NCBI GenBank assembly: GCA_029891385.1
Contig: CM057224.1
Coordinates: 40,102,005-40,166,004, forward strand
Source: Erythroxylum novogranatense
Taxonomy: Eukaryota; Streptophyta; Magnoliopsida; Malpighiales; Erythroxylaceae
Length of the DNA: 64,000 bases
Direction: 5' to 3'
Shown: positions 1 to 8,985 of the stretch, piece after piece
Layout of the letters: every line of letters begins with the position of its first letter
Numbering within the stretch: position 1 is the first letter of the stretch
Position numbers and translations under genes: made by a program
The notes under the pieces: generated by a model
Databases searched by the model: none
Told to the model about the DNA's origin: nothing
Seen by the model: the letters and a program-made list of their open reading frames with translations, nothing else

Positions 1-68
1 ATTCTTTTAGCAGCTCTCTTTAGGCTTTTTGCCTAGTTATTATCTCCTAAATTGATGATGAAAAGCAA

Positions 69-740
69 AAAAATGACTTGCATTCCATACTCAGCTATAG
101 TTGGGAGTGTGATGTATTCTATGGTTTGCGCTCGGCCAGATATTTCATATGCAATCAATATAGTCAGTAAGTATATGTCTTATCTTAGTAAAGAACATTG
201 GTAGATAGTGAAGTGGATTCTCAGGTGTTTGAGAGGTACTACATATTTCTGTTGATCATAGTGATTGCTTTAGCAATGTTACAGGTTATGTTGATTTTGA
301 TTATGTTGGGGATTTAGATAAAAGAAGATCTTTGACAGGTTATGTTTTCAAGCTTGTTGGAAGTGCTATTAGTTGGAAGGTTATTTTACAATCTACTAAT
401 GTCTTCTCTACAACTGAGGTGGAATATATGGCAGCCATAAAAGCTAAAGGAAGGATTGTGGTTGAAAGGTTTGGTTAACTGCTTAGGATTGTAGCAGGAT
501 TCTACTGTTGTGCTTTGTGATAGCCAAATTCTTGAGTGGACCAAACATATTGATGTTAGGTTTTTGTTCGGGATTATGTCTCGCATAGTGCTGTGATGAT
601 TAGCAAGGTTGCTACTGAAGAGAGCCTAGTAGACATATTAACGAAATGTATTACTACTCATAAGTTCAAGCATTACTTAGACTTGTTAGTATTTGTAGCT
701 GTTGATTGCCCTAAGGGGCATATGAGGCAGAGGTGATCCA
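69..740 (+). pseudogene. Ty1/copia pol relic (RT end and RNase H)
   Basis: Reading on the plus strand with several frame changes gives the end of a copia reverse transcriptase and its RNase H. Around 115-180 a stretch reads MVCARPDISYAINIVSKYMS, the conserved segment that follows the copia RT core. At 300-470 there are recognisable RNase H pieces: DLDKRRSLTGYVF, then AISWK and TTEVEYMA. Stops and frameshifts are frequent, so it cannot make a protein. It is the 3' end of an element whose 5' part lies outside the window, and it runs into a polypurine tract and LTR at about 788-800. The assignment to copia is firm from the motif order; the lineage is not resolved, though the downstream LTR looks Tork/Tnt1-like. 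Confidence 0.85.
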
Positions 741-799
741 ATTTGGAGAAAATTGCTATAATGTTTGACTTGAAGAAATTTCAAGCCAAGATGGAGATT

Positions 800-1208
800 T
801 GTCGTGATGTGTAGCTTGGAGAATTTCCTTTTATGCCTTTAATGACAAGGTTATTTTAGTAATAACATGTTGAGATATATATATATTGGAATTGAGGGCA
901 GTTGGCTGGTGTTCAACACCATAAATAAAAGAAAAAGAGAGTTTAGCTTTTTAAAGCTTTTTGGTTAGTTTACTGGGTTAGACAAATTGCTAAGCTTTGT
1001 GATTAAGCTAGGACTCTTCATCTTCTTGATTATAGTCGAATTTTCTCGTTGCCTCTACCCATGGAAGTAGGTTTTAAGTTGAACCATGCAAATCATGTGT
1101 TCCTTGTTGATTTATTTTCACATTATTTACTTGTGAGTGTCTTATATATTTTCTTGTGAGTTTATTTTTCTGTATATTAGCTACTTTGGCTTGATCTACT
1201 TCAAACAA
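800..1208 (+). repeat. 3' LTR of the copia relic
   Basis: A polypurine tract (AAGATGGAGATT, 788-799) sits directly before TGTCGTGATG, the expected start of a 3' LTR. The stretch holds a short transcribed-leader-like part ending in text of the kind GGAAGTAGGTTTTAAGTTGAACC, which resembles the R/U5 part of Tnt1-like LTRs. The right end near 1208 (AAACA) is a guess, because no second copy is in the window. Confidence 0.5.
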
Positions 1209-2470
1209 AACATGATTTCATACATGAGTGGATAGTAATCCATATCCTTTACATTATTTTTCAAAAAAAATTTATAAAAATATTGTTGACCACATCATAG
1301 TGTACTTAACCTTCTTCAATACAACCTTAAATAGTGCACAAGCATATAGCAATCAGTGTTTTTTTACATTAATGTTTAGTATTATTTGTGCTCTCTCCTT
1401 GAATTTCTAATTTTTGTTGTTACTTGGTTTTAATACGTTGGAATAATTTTTGTACATACAGGTAGTATACAATTTATAAAGGCATCGATGTCTTTAATTC
1501 TAGTAAAATTTCAAATGTAACATAAAATTCTTTGTACTCATTCATTTTGACATGTAGAATTATTGTGATTTGCTAATTTCCAATTACTTCCATATGATTT
1601 AGTTGTTCACGTGTCCTAAAATGAAAATTCAACAAAAGTTAATAATAAAATTTAATGAAAGAAATAATTTTGAATTTTTAACAAAAAGATGAAGATTTTA
1701 TAACATTTTAAAAATAAAATTTAATAAAAGTAATAAAACTACATAAAAATTTGGTGCACTTGATTTATTTTTCAAACAAAAGAAATTTGCCTTTTTTAGG
1801 CACTTAAGCATATGGGATGTGACAATTTGGCGTTAATGTTATAGTTTATGAGATACTGGAGGTAGTTGTTTCTCCGAAGTTGCATATATTAGGAAATTCA
1901 GGTTTTCAATTGACAATGGATGCACCAATATTGGAGGTTTAGAATTTATATGATAAGTTCAGGTCTTTTTTTTTGGTAGCAATTTATATTAAAAAATAGT
2001 TAGTGAATTTATGAATTTTACATGTATAATATAGAATATAATAACAAAACTTGTACTCTTATTTTCTTAGTTATTTTCAAATAACTATAATTTTTAAAAT
2101 CCTTTACAATTAACTTTTCTTTACAATTACTCGTATCTTATTAATATTTTAAATAAAATAAAATATCTCCTTCTTTTTTAGTTTTATATAAATTATTGTG
2201 TGGAGAGTAATCTAGGAATTTATATTTATTTGACAAAGTTTTTCTGCTAACTTATATTTTTAAAAGTAATGAATTTATGAATATTTTAGATTCAAAATAT
2301 AAACATGATAATCATATCCACACTTTGAAATTTTTTGTTATTTTGGATAATTATAAAATAAATTTGAAAAATCCCTTCACAATTAGAATTTTTTACATTT
2401 ACTCATAATTTATGTTTTAACCAAAATAATTTTTTCTCTCTTTTTTTGTGTTGTTTAGTCACCTAAGAAA
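1209..2470. other. AT-rich intergenic, nothing recognised
   Basis: About 1.25 kb of AT-rich DNA with no ORF above 60 codons that looks real. A short richer patch at 1800-1960 might be an old coding fragment, but I could not match it to a family. Confidence 0.5.
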
Positions 2471-2480
2471 TTATAAGAGG

Positions 2481-2495
2481 TTGGGCGCCAAAAAA
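2481..2495. promoter_or_regulatory. E2F-like site upstream of the B3 gene
   Basis: The sequence TTGGGCGCCAAAAA contains, on the minus strand, TTTGGCGCC. This fits the E2F consensus TTTSGCGC. It lies about 300 bases before the first in-frame ATG of the B3 gene. A single short match can arise by chance, so this is only a candidate. Confidence 0.25.
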
Positions 2496-2785
2496 TCCGA
2501 AGACGAACTGACGGCTACTTTAGAAACGAACTTTTAAAACATTCAAGTTCATATACTCTCCCTCCACTTTACTCCGAATTCCGAAATCAATAAGGAAATC
2601 TCCAAACCTGATTTTACCTATTCCTATTAGGAAAAGGACACCATGTAGTGAAATTCATGTATACATTACATTACTGTACTTTCTGAAGATCAGAGAATAA
2701 TACAGTATTGCTCTGTCTGTATCTGAAATCCTACCTCGCACCTGCGGCTCTTTTTTTTGCTGTTCTTGTTCGCTGGTCCTGTTTG

Positions 2786-2884
2786 ATGGTGACTCTCAAA
2801 GACTTGGAGCATTTGGGAGATGGATCTTTTGAGAGAATGGTTGACGAAGTATGTCAACTTGCAGAAAAGCGCTCAGAGTTGTAG
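2786..2884 (+). pseudogene. Broken N-terminus of the B3 gene (in-frame stop)
   Basis: An ATG at 2786 opens a 32-codon frame beginning MVTLKDLEHLGDGSF and reading through VDEVCQLAEKRSEL to a TAG at 2882-2884. It is in the same frame as the B3 ORF downstream, with only one stop between them. The segment looks like a natural N-terminus for this family: it is charged and amphipathic and leads straight into the downstream ORF. A single GAG, CAG or AAG to TAG change would explain the break. The alternatives are an upstream ORF or a spliced leader. Confidence 0.55.
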
Positions 2885-2917
2885 TTTCAATTGTTAACTC
2901 AAAAAGTAGTTGCTGAC

Positions 2918-3757
2918 ATGATGCAAAACAAAAAGAAAAACAAAGTCAAACAACAACATCAACAACTGTCTTCTGTTGTTGATTTGGCTTCGTTTTTCTC
3001 ACTTCCACCATCGTGCAAGAAGAAGAGGGGCAGCAATGGAGTTCCTAAACCTGAGGATAAACCTCAAAGTTTGGAATATGAAGATCTTGCGTCTAAGGAT
3101 GGAAACTTTGAAGATGCTGCCAGACAAGAACTGAAAGATCCTGTTTTTACAACAAAGGAGTTAAGCCTGAGCTGCGAAGACCAACACTTGGAGAGTTTGA
3201 TGATGAAGGTCAAGAACGTTAAAAGAAGGTGTTATAAAAGTGACGGCAAAGTGAAAGAAGTCGGTCAAGTGAAGAAGAGAAAGGTGATGAAATTTGGAAG
3301 CTTTGAGCAACTGGGTGTTTCAGCATCTGAGATGCCAGCTGATATGAAGGACTATATCGAAAACTTCGGAGGAACAAATCCTGTAATAGTGATCGTGAAA
3401 CCACTCTATAGGACTGACCTGAGTAGGCATCATGGCCGTTTCACCTTTCCCTTGAACCAAATCAAGAACGAATTTCTTACACTGGAGGAGAAGGCAGAAC
3501 TAGATAACAAAAGGCCTTTAAACGTTGGATTTATAGAGCCAAGCTTTGATATCAACTCTTCCATGCGCTTGACCAAACGGACGATGAAAAATACAAGTTG
3601 CTACACGTTGACAAGTGGGTGGAATTCAGTTTTGGACAAGGAAAAGAACGACATGGAAGAAGGTGACTGGGCCCAACTATGGAGTTTTAGGTGGAGCGGA
3701 AATCTCCACTTCTCACTAACACTGCTTAGAGCTACAAGTAGAGGATATGGAAGCTGA
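2918..3757 (+). CDS. B3 domain-containing protein, DUF313 type
   Basis: This 279-residue frame is read from the first ATG after the in-frame stop at 2882. The N-terminal half is lysine-rich and acidic low-complexity sequence with basic patches (KKKNKVK, KKKRG, KKRKVMK) that could act as nuclear signals. The C-terminal half, from about residue 150, is a degenerate B3 fold of the plant DUF313 group: KPLYRTDLSRHHGRFTFP, then FLTLEEKAEL, IEPSF, YTLTSGWNSVLDKEKNDM and EEGDWAQLWSFRW. B3 proteins bind DNA in the nucleus; the targets of this group are largely unknown. It has no introns and ends 16 residues after a SLTLL strand, normal for the family. With the upstream stop it may be a recent pseudogene or may use the internal ATG. 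Confidence 0.7.
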   Translation: MMQNKKKNKVKQQHQQLSSVVDLASFFSLPPSCKKKRGSNGVPKPEDKPQSLEYEDLASKDGNFEDAARQELKDPVFTTKELSLSCEDQHLESLMMKVKNVKRRCYKSDGKVKEVGQVKKRKVMKFGSFEQLGVSASEMPADMKDYIENFGGTNPVIVIVKPLYRTDLSRHHGRFTFPLNQIKNEFLTLEEKAELDNKRPLNVGFIEPSFDINSSMRLTKRTMKNTSCYTLTSGWNSVLDKEKNDMEEGDWAQLWSFRWSGNLHFSLTLLRATSRGYGS

Positions 3758-4113
3758 TCCTTTAGATTAGACTGCAACTTTTCTAATTTGATGTCTCTGA
3801 TTTAAGAACTTAATTCAGCTTTGACGTACCACATTACTGATACTTCACTTGTGTCAGACATCTTCCAGCCTTAATCTTGGGCTTATATGAAATAATAATA
3901 ATAATTATTAGTATTACTTGCTAAATACAATTACTTGTTTTTTATTGGGTCATAAAACAGTCGTTAAATAGTGTTTTACTTTAAAATTTATCAAATTGCT
4001 TGGAGAATGAACCATGCAATGATTTAATTAAATGATGGTTTATATCAAATTCTTTAAGCTTTACAAAAATATTTGAACCAAGTGATACTTCGTATTGGGA
4101 CTTGCCTATGTTT
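3758..4113. other. 3' flank of the B3 gene
   Basis: AT-rich non-coding sequence. It includes AATAATAATAATTATTAG near 3890-3910, which could serve as a polyadenylation region. No gene seen. Confidence 0.4.
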
Positions 4114-4380
4114 CACTGCAAGAAAAGCGTTATTTCGCGATAGAAATTACCAACATAATATATTTCGATTCCGTTGGTAATATTAATTAGTGACGGAAAC
4201 AACCGACAGACAAAGACGTTATTAAAACGGCCGAAGGTAAATTTACCGACGTATTTATTATGTGTCCATTGGTAAATATACCGACGGTTGCCTGAATACT
4301 TACGTCGGTAGCTAATTTTACCATTGGTTTACTGTAAATATGTCGGTAAATTTACCAACGGTTGTTCATCAATGTGTCCA
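4114..4380. repeat. Left subterminal repeats of the CACTA element
   Basis: Short motifs of the form TTACCGACG and CGTCGGTA recur in both orientations across 4180-4370, for example GGTAAATTTACCGACG and ATACCGACGG. CACTA subterminal regions carry such clustered repeats as binding sites for the TNPA-like protein. Confidence 0.6.
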
Positions 4381-5035
4381 CTATGGTCTGAAGCTGATTG
4401 ACTTGATGGGTTTGTGACCGTCTACTAAATGCTATTGCACTGGATGTAGAGGATTGCGAATAACATGTGTTCGCAAATGAACCTAACCCGAAAATCCTTC
4501 CACAACAATCCTTACCACCCACTGTATAAGATAAGTTTGACTCTCATCCACAGCTTATTCGTGTTGAAATTGTTGCTGAATGCTTTCTTGTATTTGGTCT
4601 TATTAGGAAGTAATGTTTATATTATTAAGTGATAATTATTAAGAAATAATATTAAAACATTAATTTCAAATATATTCAGTTCTCTACATCGACTGTTGGT
4701 GAATGTCACACCGTCATGTTTCTTAGTGTAAGTTTGCAAAAACAGCTGACGAGGTATAGGCCTCATGCCCATAGACCTTTTCTACATAAGAATAAAATGT
4801 TATATGTGAACTAGAATTTATAAAAATTTCGGTAGAATTTTCTCTATTTTTACGATATTTACCCCATGTTGAACAAATAAAATAACTCAACATAAGCATA
4901 TATAGCACCAAACATTTATACCATTATCATTATCTATAATACACATATTTTTATTTCAACATTTACTAATCAATTTAAATTGAAATATAACAAAGTAAAA
5001 TAATTACAATATAAGTGTCAAGTTTAGATACTTAC
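4381..5035. other. CACTA interior, no clear coding
   Basis: AT-rich sequence inside the CACTA boundaries. A minus-strand frame at 4723-4911 ends in EKVYGHEAYTSSAVFANLH and could be an exon of the transposase gene, but no family motif is visible. Confidence 0.35.
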
Positions 5036-5931
5036 AAGTCTCTCTGCATGCTCGTGGTGGGTAATTGATCATCTCGTATGTACGGGAAGACTCTTCCTCC
5101 AAACCTCCATGTCTGTTAGTGGAGTTACGCCCTGAGATGGACATTGCCTCAAGTGATGTCCAATACTCCTGCTAATGACTCCATATTTGCTCAGAAATAT
5201 AAGGTGGTAGTACGCCAGCCTTATGTATAGCACTAATAAAGTCATGATAACGTGTACGAGCTCGCCTCTCCCATACTATAGGTATGATTGCGTTGAAATC
5301 AGAATCTTAGAAAAATTCTTTCTGAAATAAAAAAGAAAAAATTTGATAACTTATAATGTAATAATATTTATCTAATTAATGTATACAAATCAATTAAAAA
5401 GGAAAAGAAATTTTTTATTGTACCTCAAACTCTTTAAAGTAAAATGCCTTTGTGACCTGAGAGATATTCTTCCATACATAACCCTCAGGATCAATCATCT
5501 CCTTAAATTTAGATGTCATATTTCTAGAACACGATCCAGACAGAATCAACCTAATATAAGAACAAGCAATTTTATACCATTTGCAAAATAAAAAAAGAAA
5601 CTATAACGTAATTAAAAACATATAGTGTTTAATGCGATCTCACTTACAGATTATTGGCAATTGTTATGTACTTTTTTCTAATAGGTCCCTCGGCTCCAGG
5701 TTGGTATTCATCTCCTTCGTCCAATAAAAGGGTAGTGGATGATGTGTGAGTTGGGGATGGCGTGGCATGACAAGCAATAGGTGATGCCTCATATGCAATT
5801 GTAGGCCCTAGAGGGGGAGGAGGTGATTAAGTTGCAATTGCAAACTGTGACGGTCCACCTTCACAATAAGTACCTCCGAACATGAGTGTGAACCTAAGCT
5901 GCGTTACATCACATTGTCTCTTTGATGCCAT
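5036..5931 (-). pseudogene. Transposase_24-like gene, N-terminal half (three exons)
   Basis: Read on the minus strand, an ATG at 5931 opens exon 1 (to about 5652, splice donor GTAAGTG). Exon 2 is near 5552-5425 and exon 3 at 5321-5036, with a TTTCAG acceptor before it and a GTAAGTAT donor after it. Exon 1 ends GPIRKKYITIANN; exon 2 holds KEMIDPEGYVWKNISQVTKAF; exon 3 holds IPIVWERRARTRYHDFI and later NSTNRHGG. This series matches the plant En/Spm Transposase_24 family (TNPA-like, which binds subterminal repeats). Three in-frame stops break it: TAA in exon 1 near 5829, and two TAG in exon 3, both where Trp would fit (TGG to TAG). The C-terminal half lies on the other strand at 6895-7392. Confidence 0.7.
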
Positions 5932-6241
5932 ATTTCTACCTGAAATTCATTGTTTATTGAATTTTATAGAAATATAAGAATTTGAATTCAATATTTTACA
6001 CAATATATGGAAAAGGAAATAAGACAATTTGTTTAATATCATATTCAAGTACAAACTTGGAAATAAAAGGTTAACAATTGTTAAAGTCATAGAACAAGAA
6101 CAATAACAACCCACACTCAATAGGACGTAGGTTGAGCCCTAACTAGTAGGGAGATTGCTTCACAAATTCTTACAGATACAACAATAAATCAACTTTAAAG
6201 CTAAGCCAAGTGTATTGCATCAATAAATCACAATGATATAA

Positions 6242-6541
6242 TTATTTTCTTGGATTCCATGTGACATGAGAGCCAGTAAAGGTAAATGAGTCCCCGATGT
6301 CTGGATTCTCGAGAAGGATTCTGGCATGTTCAAACATACCAATTGAAACAATGATACTTCTTTCCTCAAATGTAGGGTTTCTAACACCTTCTTGCAACAA
6401 CGTTTCTACTATAGGTAAACTTGTAGAGGATACAGTGAATGAGTCACCAGATTTAGTATCAAAGACTAACTTTCTAGATGAACTACTAGTATGAAGGGGT
6501 TTACCTAAAACACAATCAATATAGAACTTAGATAATGTCAT
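6242..6541 (-). CDS. Unrecognised 99-residue ORF inside the CACTA element
   Basis: The frame starts MTLSKFYIDCVLGKPLHTSS and ends SFTFTGSHVTWNPRK. I do not recognise it. Composition is that of an ordinary soluble protein: no membrane segment, no signal peptide, few Cys, and a middle part rich in Ser and Thr. Just upstream on the same strand, 6605-6720 carries another plausible coding piece (LEDDIYANKGKSDVITVYKG) that could be an earlier exon. The strand is the same as the neighbouring N-terminal half of the transposase gene, so both would have been inverted together. It may be a captured host fragment or an unknown CACTA accessory exon. Confidence 0.4.
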   Translation of the reverse strand: MTLSKFYIDCVLGKPLHTSSSSRKLVFDTKSGDSFTVSSTSLPIVETLLQEGVRNPTFEERSIIVSIGMFEHARILLENPDIGDSFTFTGSHVTWNPRK

Positions 6542-6894
6542 ATTAGAAAACTATTAAACGAACTAAAATTGGATATTAATGCATACTTGAATGTCCATAC
6601 GAGGTTTATGGAATGGACAAATTTTCCAAAAGAACTGATCTCCCTAATCCTTTATAGACCGTTATAACATCGCTCTTGCCTTTATTAGCATAAATGTCAT
6701 CTTCAAGATTCAAGGAAGCTTAAAACAACATGTAGTATAGATCATTAAATGTGAATATATATAATAGCTTCATAAAAGGAAATGAGATGTACATAATAAG
6801 GAAAATGACGTTATCCAGATATTCGTTTCTAAGTTATAATTATATCAATAAACTCTATATTATTTATTGTGCATTGTATTTCTTTCTCATAAAA

Positions 6895-7392
6895 TAGAGT
6901 GAGAAGGAACTACACGGAGAAGAGTTTGATAGGATCATACTCTACAAACTCATTCACTATAAGAAAGGTCAAGGGTGGATGTTTGAAGAAGTGCACAATA
7001 ACTATATAATATAAAATTTTATTTAAATTTTAAGTTTACTTATTTATGTAGTACTAATTAATAATATTAGCATTGAATATTGATTTTATTTTTTAATTTT
7101 AGAATAAGATATAAGAGTTATTGCAAATATCAATGTTTGACGGAAATGATCCAAATGTAGAAAACATTTGCAAGAAGGTGTTTGGTATATGATTTGGCTA
7201 TATCAAAGCTCTTGAGTTTGGCCCTAAGCCAATTGTTTCATTGTCACCAAGACTAGCAAACTTTCAATGTCTTGAAGAGGAAAACAAATCGTTTAAAATA
7301 AAGTTGGTCAAGCATGAAAAGTACGTAAGAAAATTATTTGCCTAAATTATGAAAGCAGTGAAGATGAAAACGAGTTTGAGTTATTAAACTAA
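6895..7392 (+). pseudogene. Transposase_24-like gene, C-terminal half
   Basis: On the plus strand a first block reads EKELHGEEFDRIILYKLIHY then KKGQGWMFEEVHN (about 6900-6995). After an intron-like AT-rich gap a second block follows (about 7100-7380): ENICKKVFGI, a stop, then FGYIKALEFGPKP. In Transposase_24 proteins an ELF..TH-KK-G-WV block is followed by a motif of the type GY-KGLG-GPKP, so the order and spacing fit the C-terminal half. The N-terminal half is on the opposite strand at 5036-5931. A TGA interrupts the GY motif. Confidence 0.6.
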
Positions 7393-7559
7393 TCTTTGTG
7401 TTTTTTATTTTATATATAAATATTTTGAAGTTGTAATTAAAATCTTGTACACGATCAAATTTAATGATATTTTATTTTATATACAATGCTTCAAATTTTC
7501 AATTATGTTTGTATTATATTTTGCATAATAAATTAACAATAAAAGATCTAAATTAACAT

Positions 7560-7786
7560 GGTATAACATTTAGTTAAAACGTATATTGAAAATTTATCTA
7601 AATTTTACAAAACGTAGTTAAAAATATTTCGAAAACGTAACTAAAAACTTTTAGATACGTTTATAGAAACAAAGCTAAAAATCTTAATTTGGTTATGTTT
7701 CTGAAAACGTAGCTAAAAGTAAGTAGCTACATTTTTTGAAATTTAGCTTAAAACTCTTAGCTACGTTTCTGAAAGCATAGCTAATA
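7560..7786. repeat. Right subterminal repeats of the CACTA, part 1
   Basis: Copies of AACGTAGCTAAAA and variants (ACGTAGTTAAAA, ACGTAACTAAAA, CATAGCTAATAA) recur every 25-45 bases. They continue after the retrotransposon insertion at 20159-20362 with motifs such as GCGTAGCCAAAA and GCATAGCAAAA, showing one repeat array split by the insertion. Confidence 0.65.
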
Positions 7787-7791
7787 ATCTT
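7787..7791. repeat. Target site duplication ATCTT (left)
   Basis: ATCTT precedes the 5' LTR and is repeated exactly at 20154-20158 after the 3' LTR, as expected for a copia integration. Confidence 0.9.
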
Positions 7792-8854
7792 TGTTGGACC
7801 AATGGTGGTTGACAAATAAAATACCTTTATGTTTTGATAATAATAAAATGTATAGAATTGGTTAAGAAATTATTTTAGGTATTTTGGATTAATGCAAATC
7901 AAGTTTATAATAATCTCCAATGTTTAAGAGATAGATAATGACATTGTTCAAACGTGCAAAAGATGATTATTGTGAAGATTGTGGATTGTGATTTCAAAGA
8001 TTGAAGTATATCTGGAATATACACAAGTCGACTTACACTACACAAGTCGACTTACATTTTCAGACTTGTCAGCCTAATAACCACACAAGTTGACTTACAC
8101 TGCACAAGTCGACTTATTGAAGAGCGGAGTTGAAGTTTTTATGAAAAATGTTCTTGCAAGTTGACTTACACACCACGACAAGTCGACTTACACATACAGC
8201 TGAACAAGTTATGACGAAGTCAAGTGATTTCCAACGGATGAAAAATAATTCTACAACGTCTCTGAGTATCATCAACGGGAAGATAGAGATTTACAACGTC
8301 TCTGAGTATTAACAACGGGAAGATGGAGATCCACAACGTCTATAATCATCTAGACCATGCTTATAAAAGTAATAACATCAAGAGATCAAATGGAGATATA
8401 TACATTGAAAAACACTTTGATCATTATTCATAGATTATTGCTCTCAATTGCTCTTAGTTCATTCAAGTTTATTCATTTATACTGAGCATCTTATTTTCAC
8501 TTTACTATTACTATGTGTTGAGTGATTAGTGGAAAATTACTGTGAGGTAGGATTTATGCCGGAAGTCAAATCGGATTGTGAGGTATAGCTTGATCCGGAA
8601 ATCAAGTGGGTTGTAATAAGTTCACACTGAACTAAAAAGTGTACAGTAAAGTGGTTTGCCAAATCCTAAGTGGAAGCTTAGGTAGAGGACGTAGGTCTTA
8701 GCACCGAACCTCTATAAAAATAGTGTTTGATCTTCTTCCTTACTTTCTTTATTTAAATTATTCGATTGTTCGTGTATATTAATTTATCATTTTTTGTAGA
8801 ACTTTACAAAAATTTTTCATCGATCTATTCAACCCCCTTTCTAGATCGCTTTCA
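7792..8854 (+). repeat. 5' LTR of the Sirevirus
   Basis: It starts TGTTGGACCAATGG and ends CGCTTTCA just before the primer site. It contains six copies of AAGTCGACTT or AAGTTGACTT (8023-8190) and a direct duplication of about 45 bases around CTCTGAGTAT at 8265-8330. A TATA box is at 8362, which divides U3 from R. Confidence 0.95.
8362..8368 (+). promoter_or_regulatory. TATA box of the Sirevirus LTR
   Basis: TATAAAA in the context ATGCTTATAAAAGTAA. It is conserved in the 3' LTR, follows the palindrome cluster and lies about 490 bases before the LTR end, so it is the likely core promoter. Confidence 0.6.
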
Positions 8855-8856
8855 AT

Positions 8857-8868
8857 TGGTATCAGAGC
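8857..8868 (+). promoter_or_regulatory. Primer binding site (initiator tRNA-Met)
   Basis: TGGTATCAGAGC directly follows the 5' LTR after two bases. This is complementary to the 3' end of plant initiator tRNA-Met, the usual copia primer. Confidence 0.9.
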
Positions 8869-8980
8869 AACTTAATCCAGGGATGGCGCTTAGTATGACA
8901 CACAACAATCTGGCGGAAGAAGACAACACTAACAATCGTCCTCCTTTGTTTAATGGTTCTAACTACTCTTCTTGGAAAAA

Positions 8981-8985
8981 TCCTA
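8981..8985. repeat. Target site duplication TCCTA (left copy)
   Basis: TCCTA before the nested LTR is repeated exactly at 12232-12236. Removing the insert and one copy restores the gag reading frame across the joint. Confidence 0.9.

Noticed and set aside
4114..4380. Mutator-like terminal inverted repeat
   Set aside because: The CACTG start, short clustered subterminal motifs and nearby Transposase_24 blocks fit CACTA better; no long TIR or 9-bp duplication was seen.
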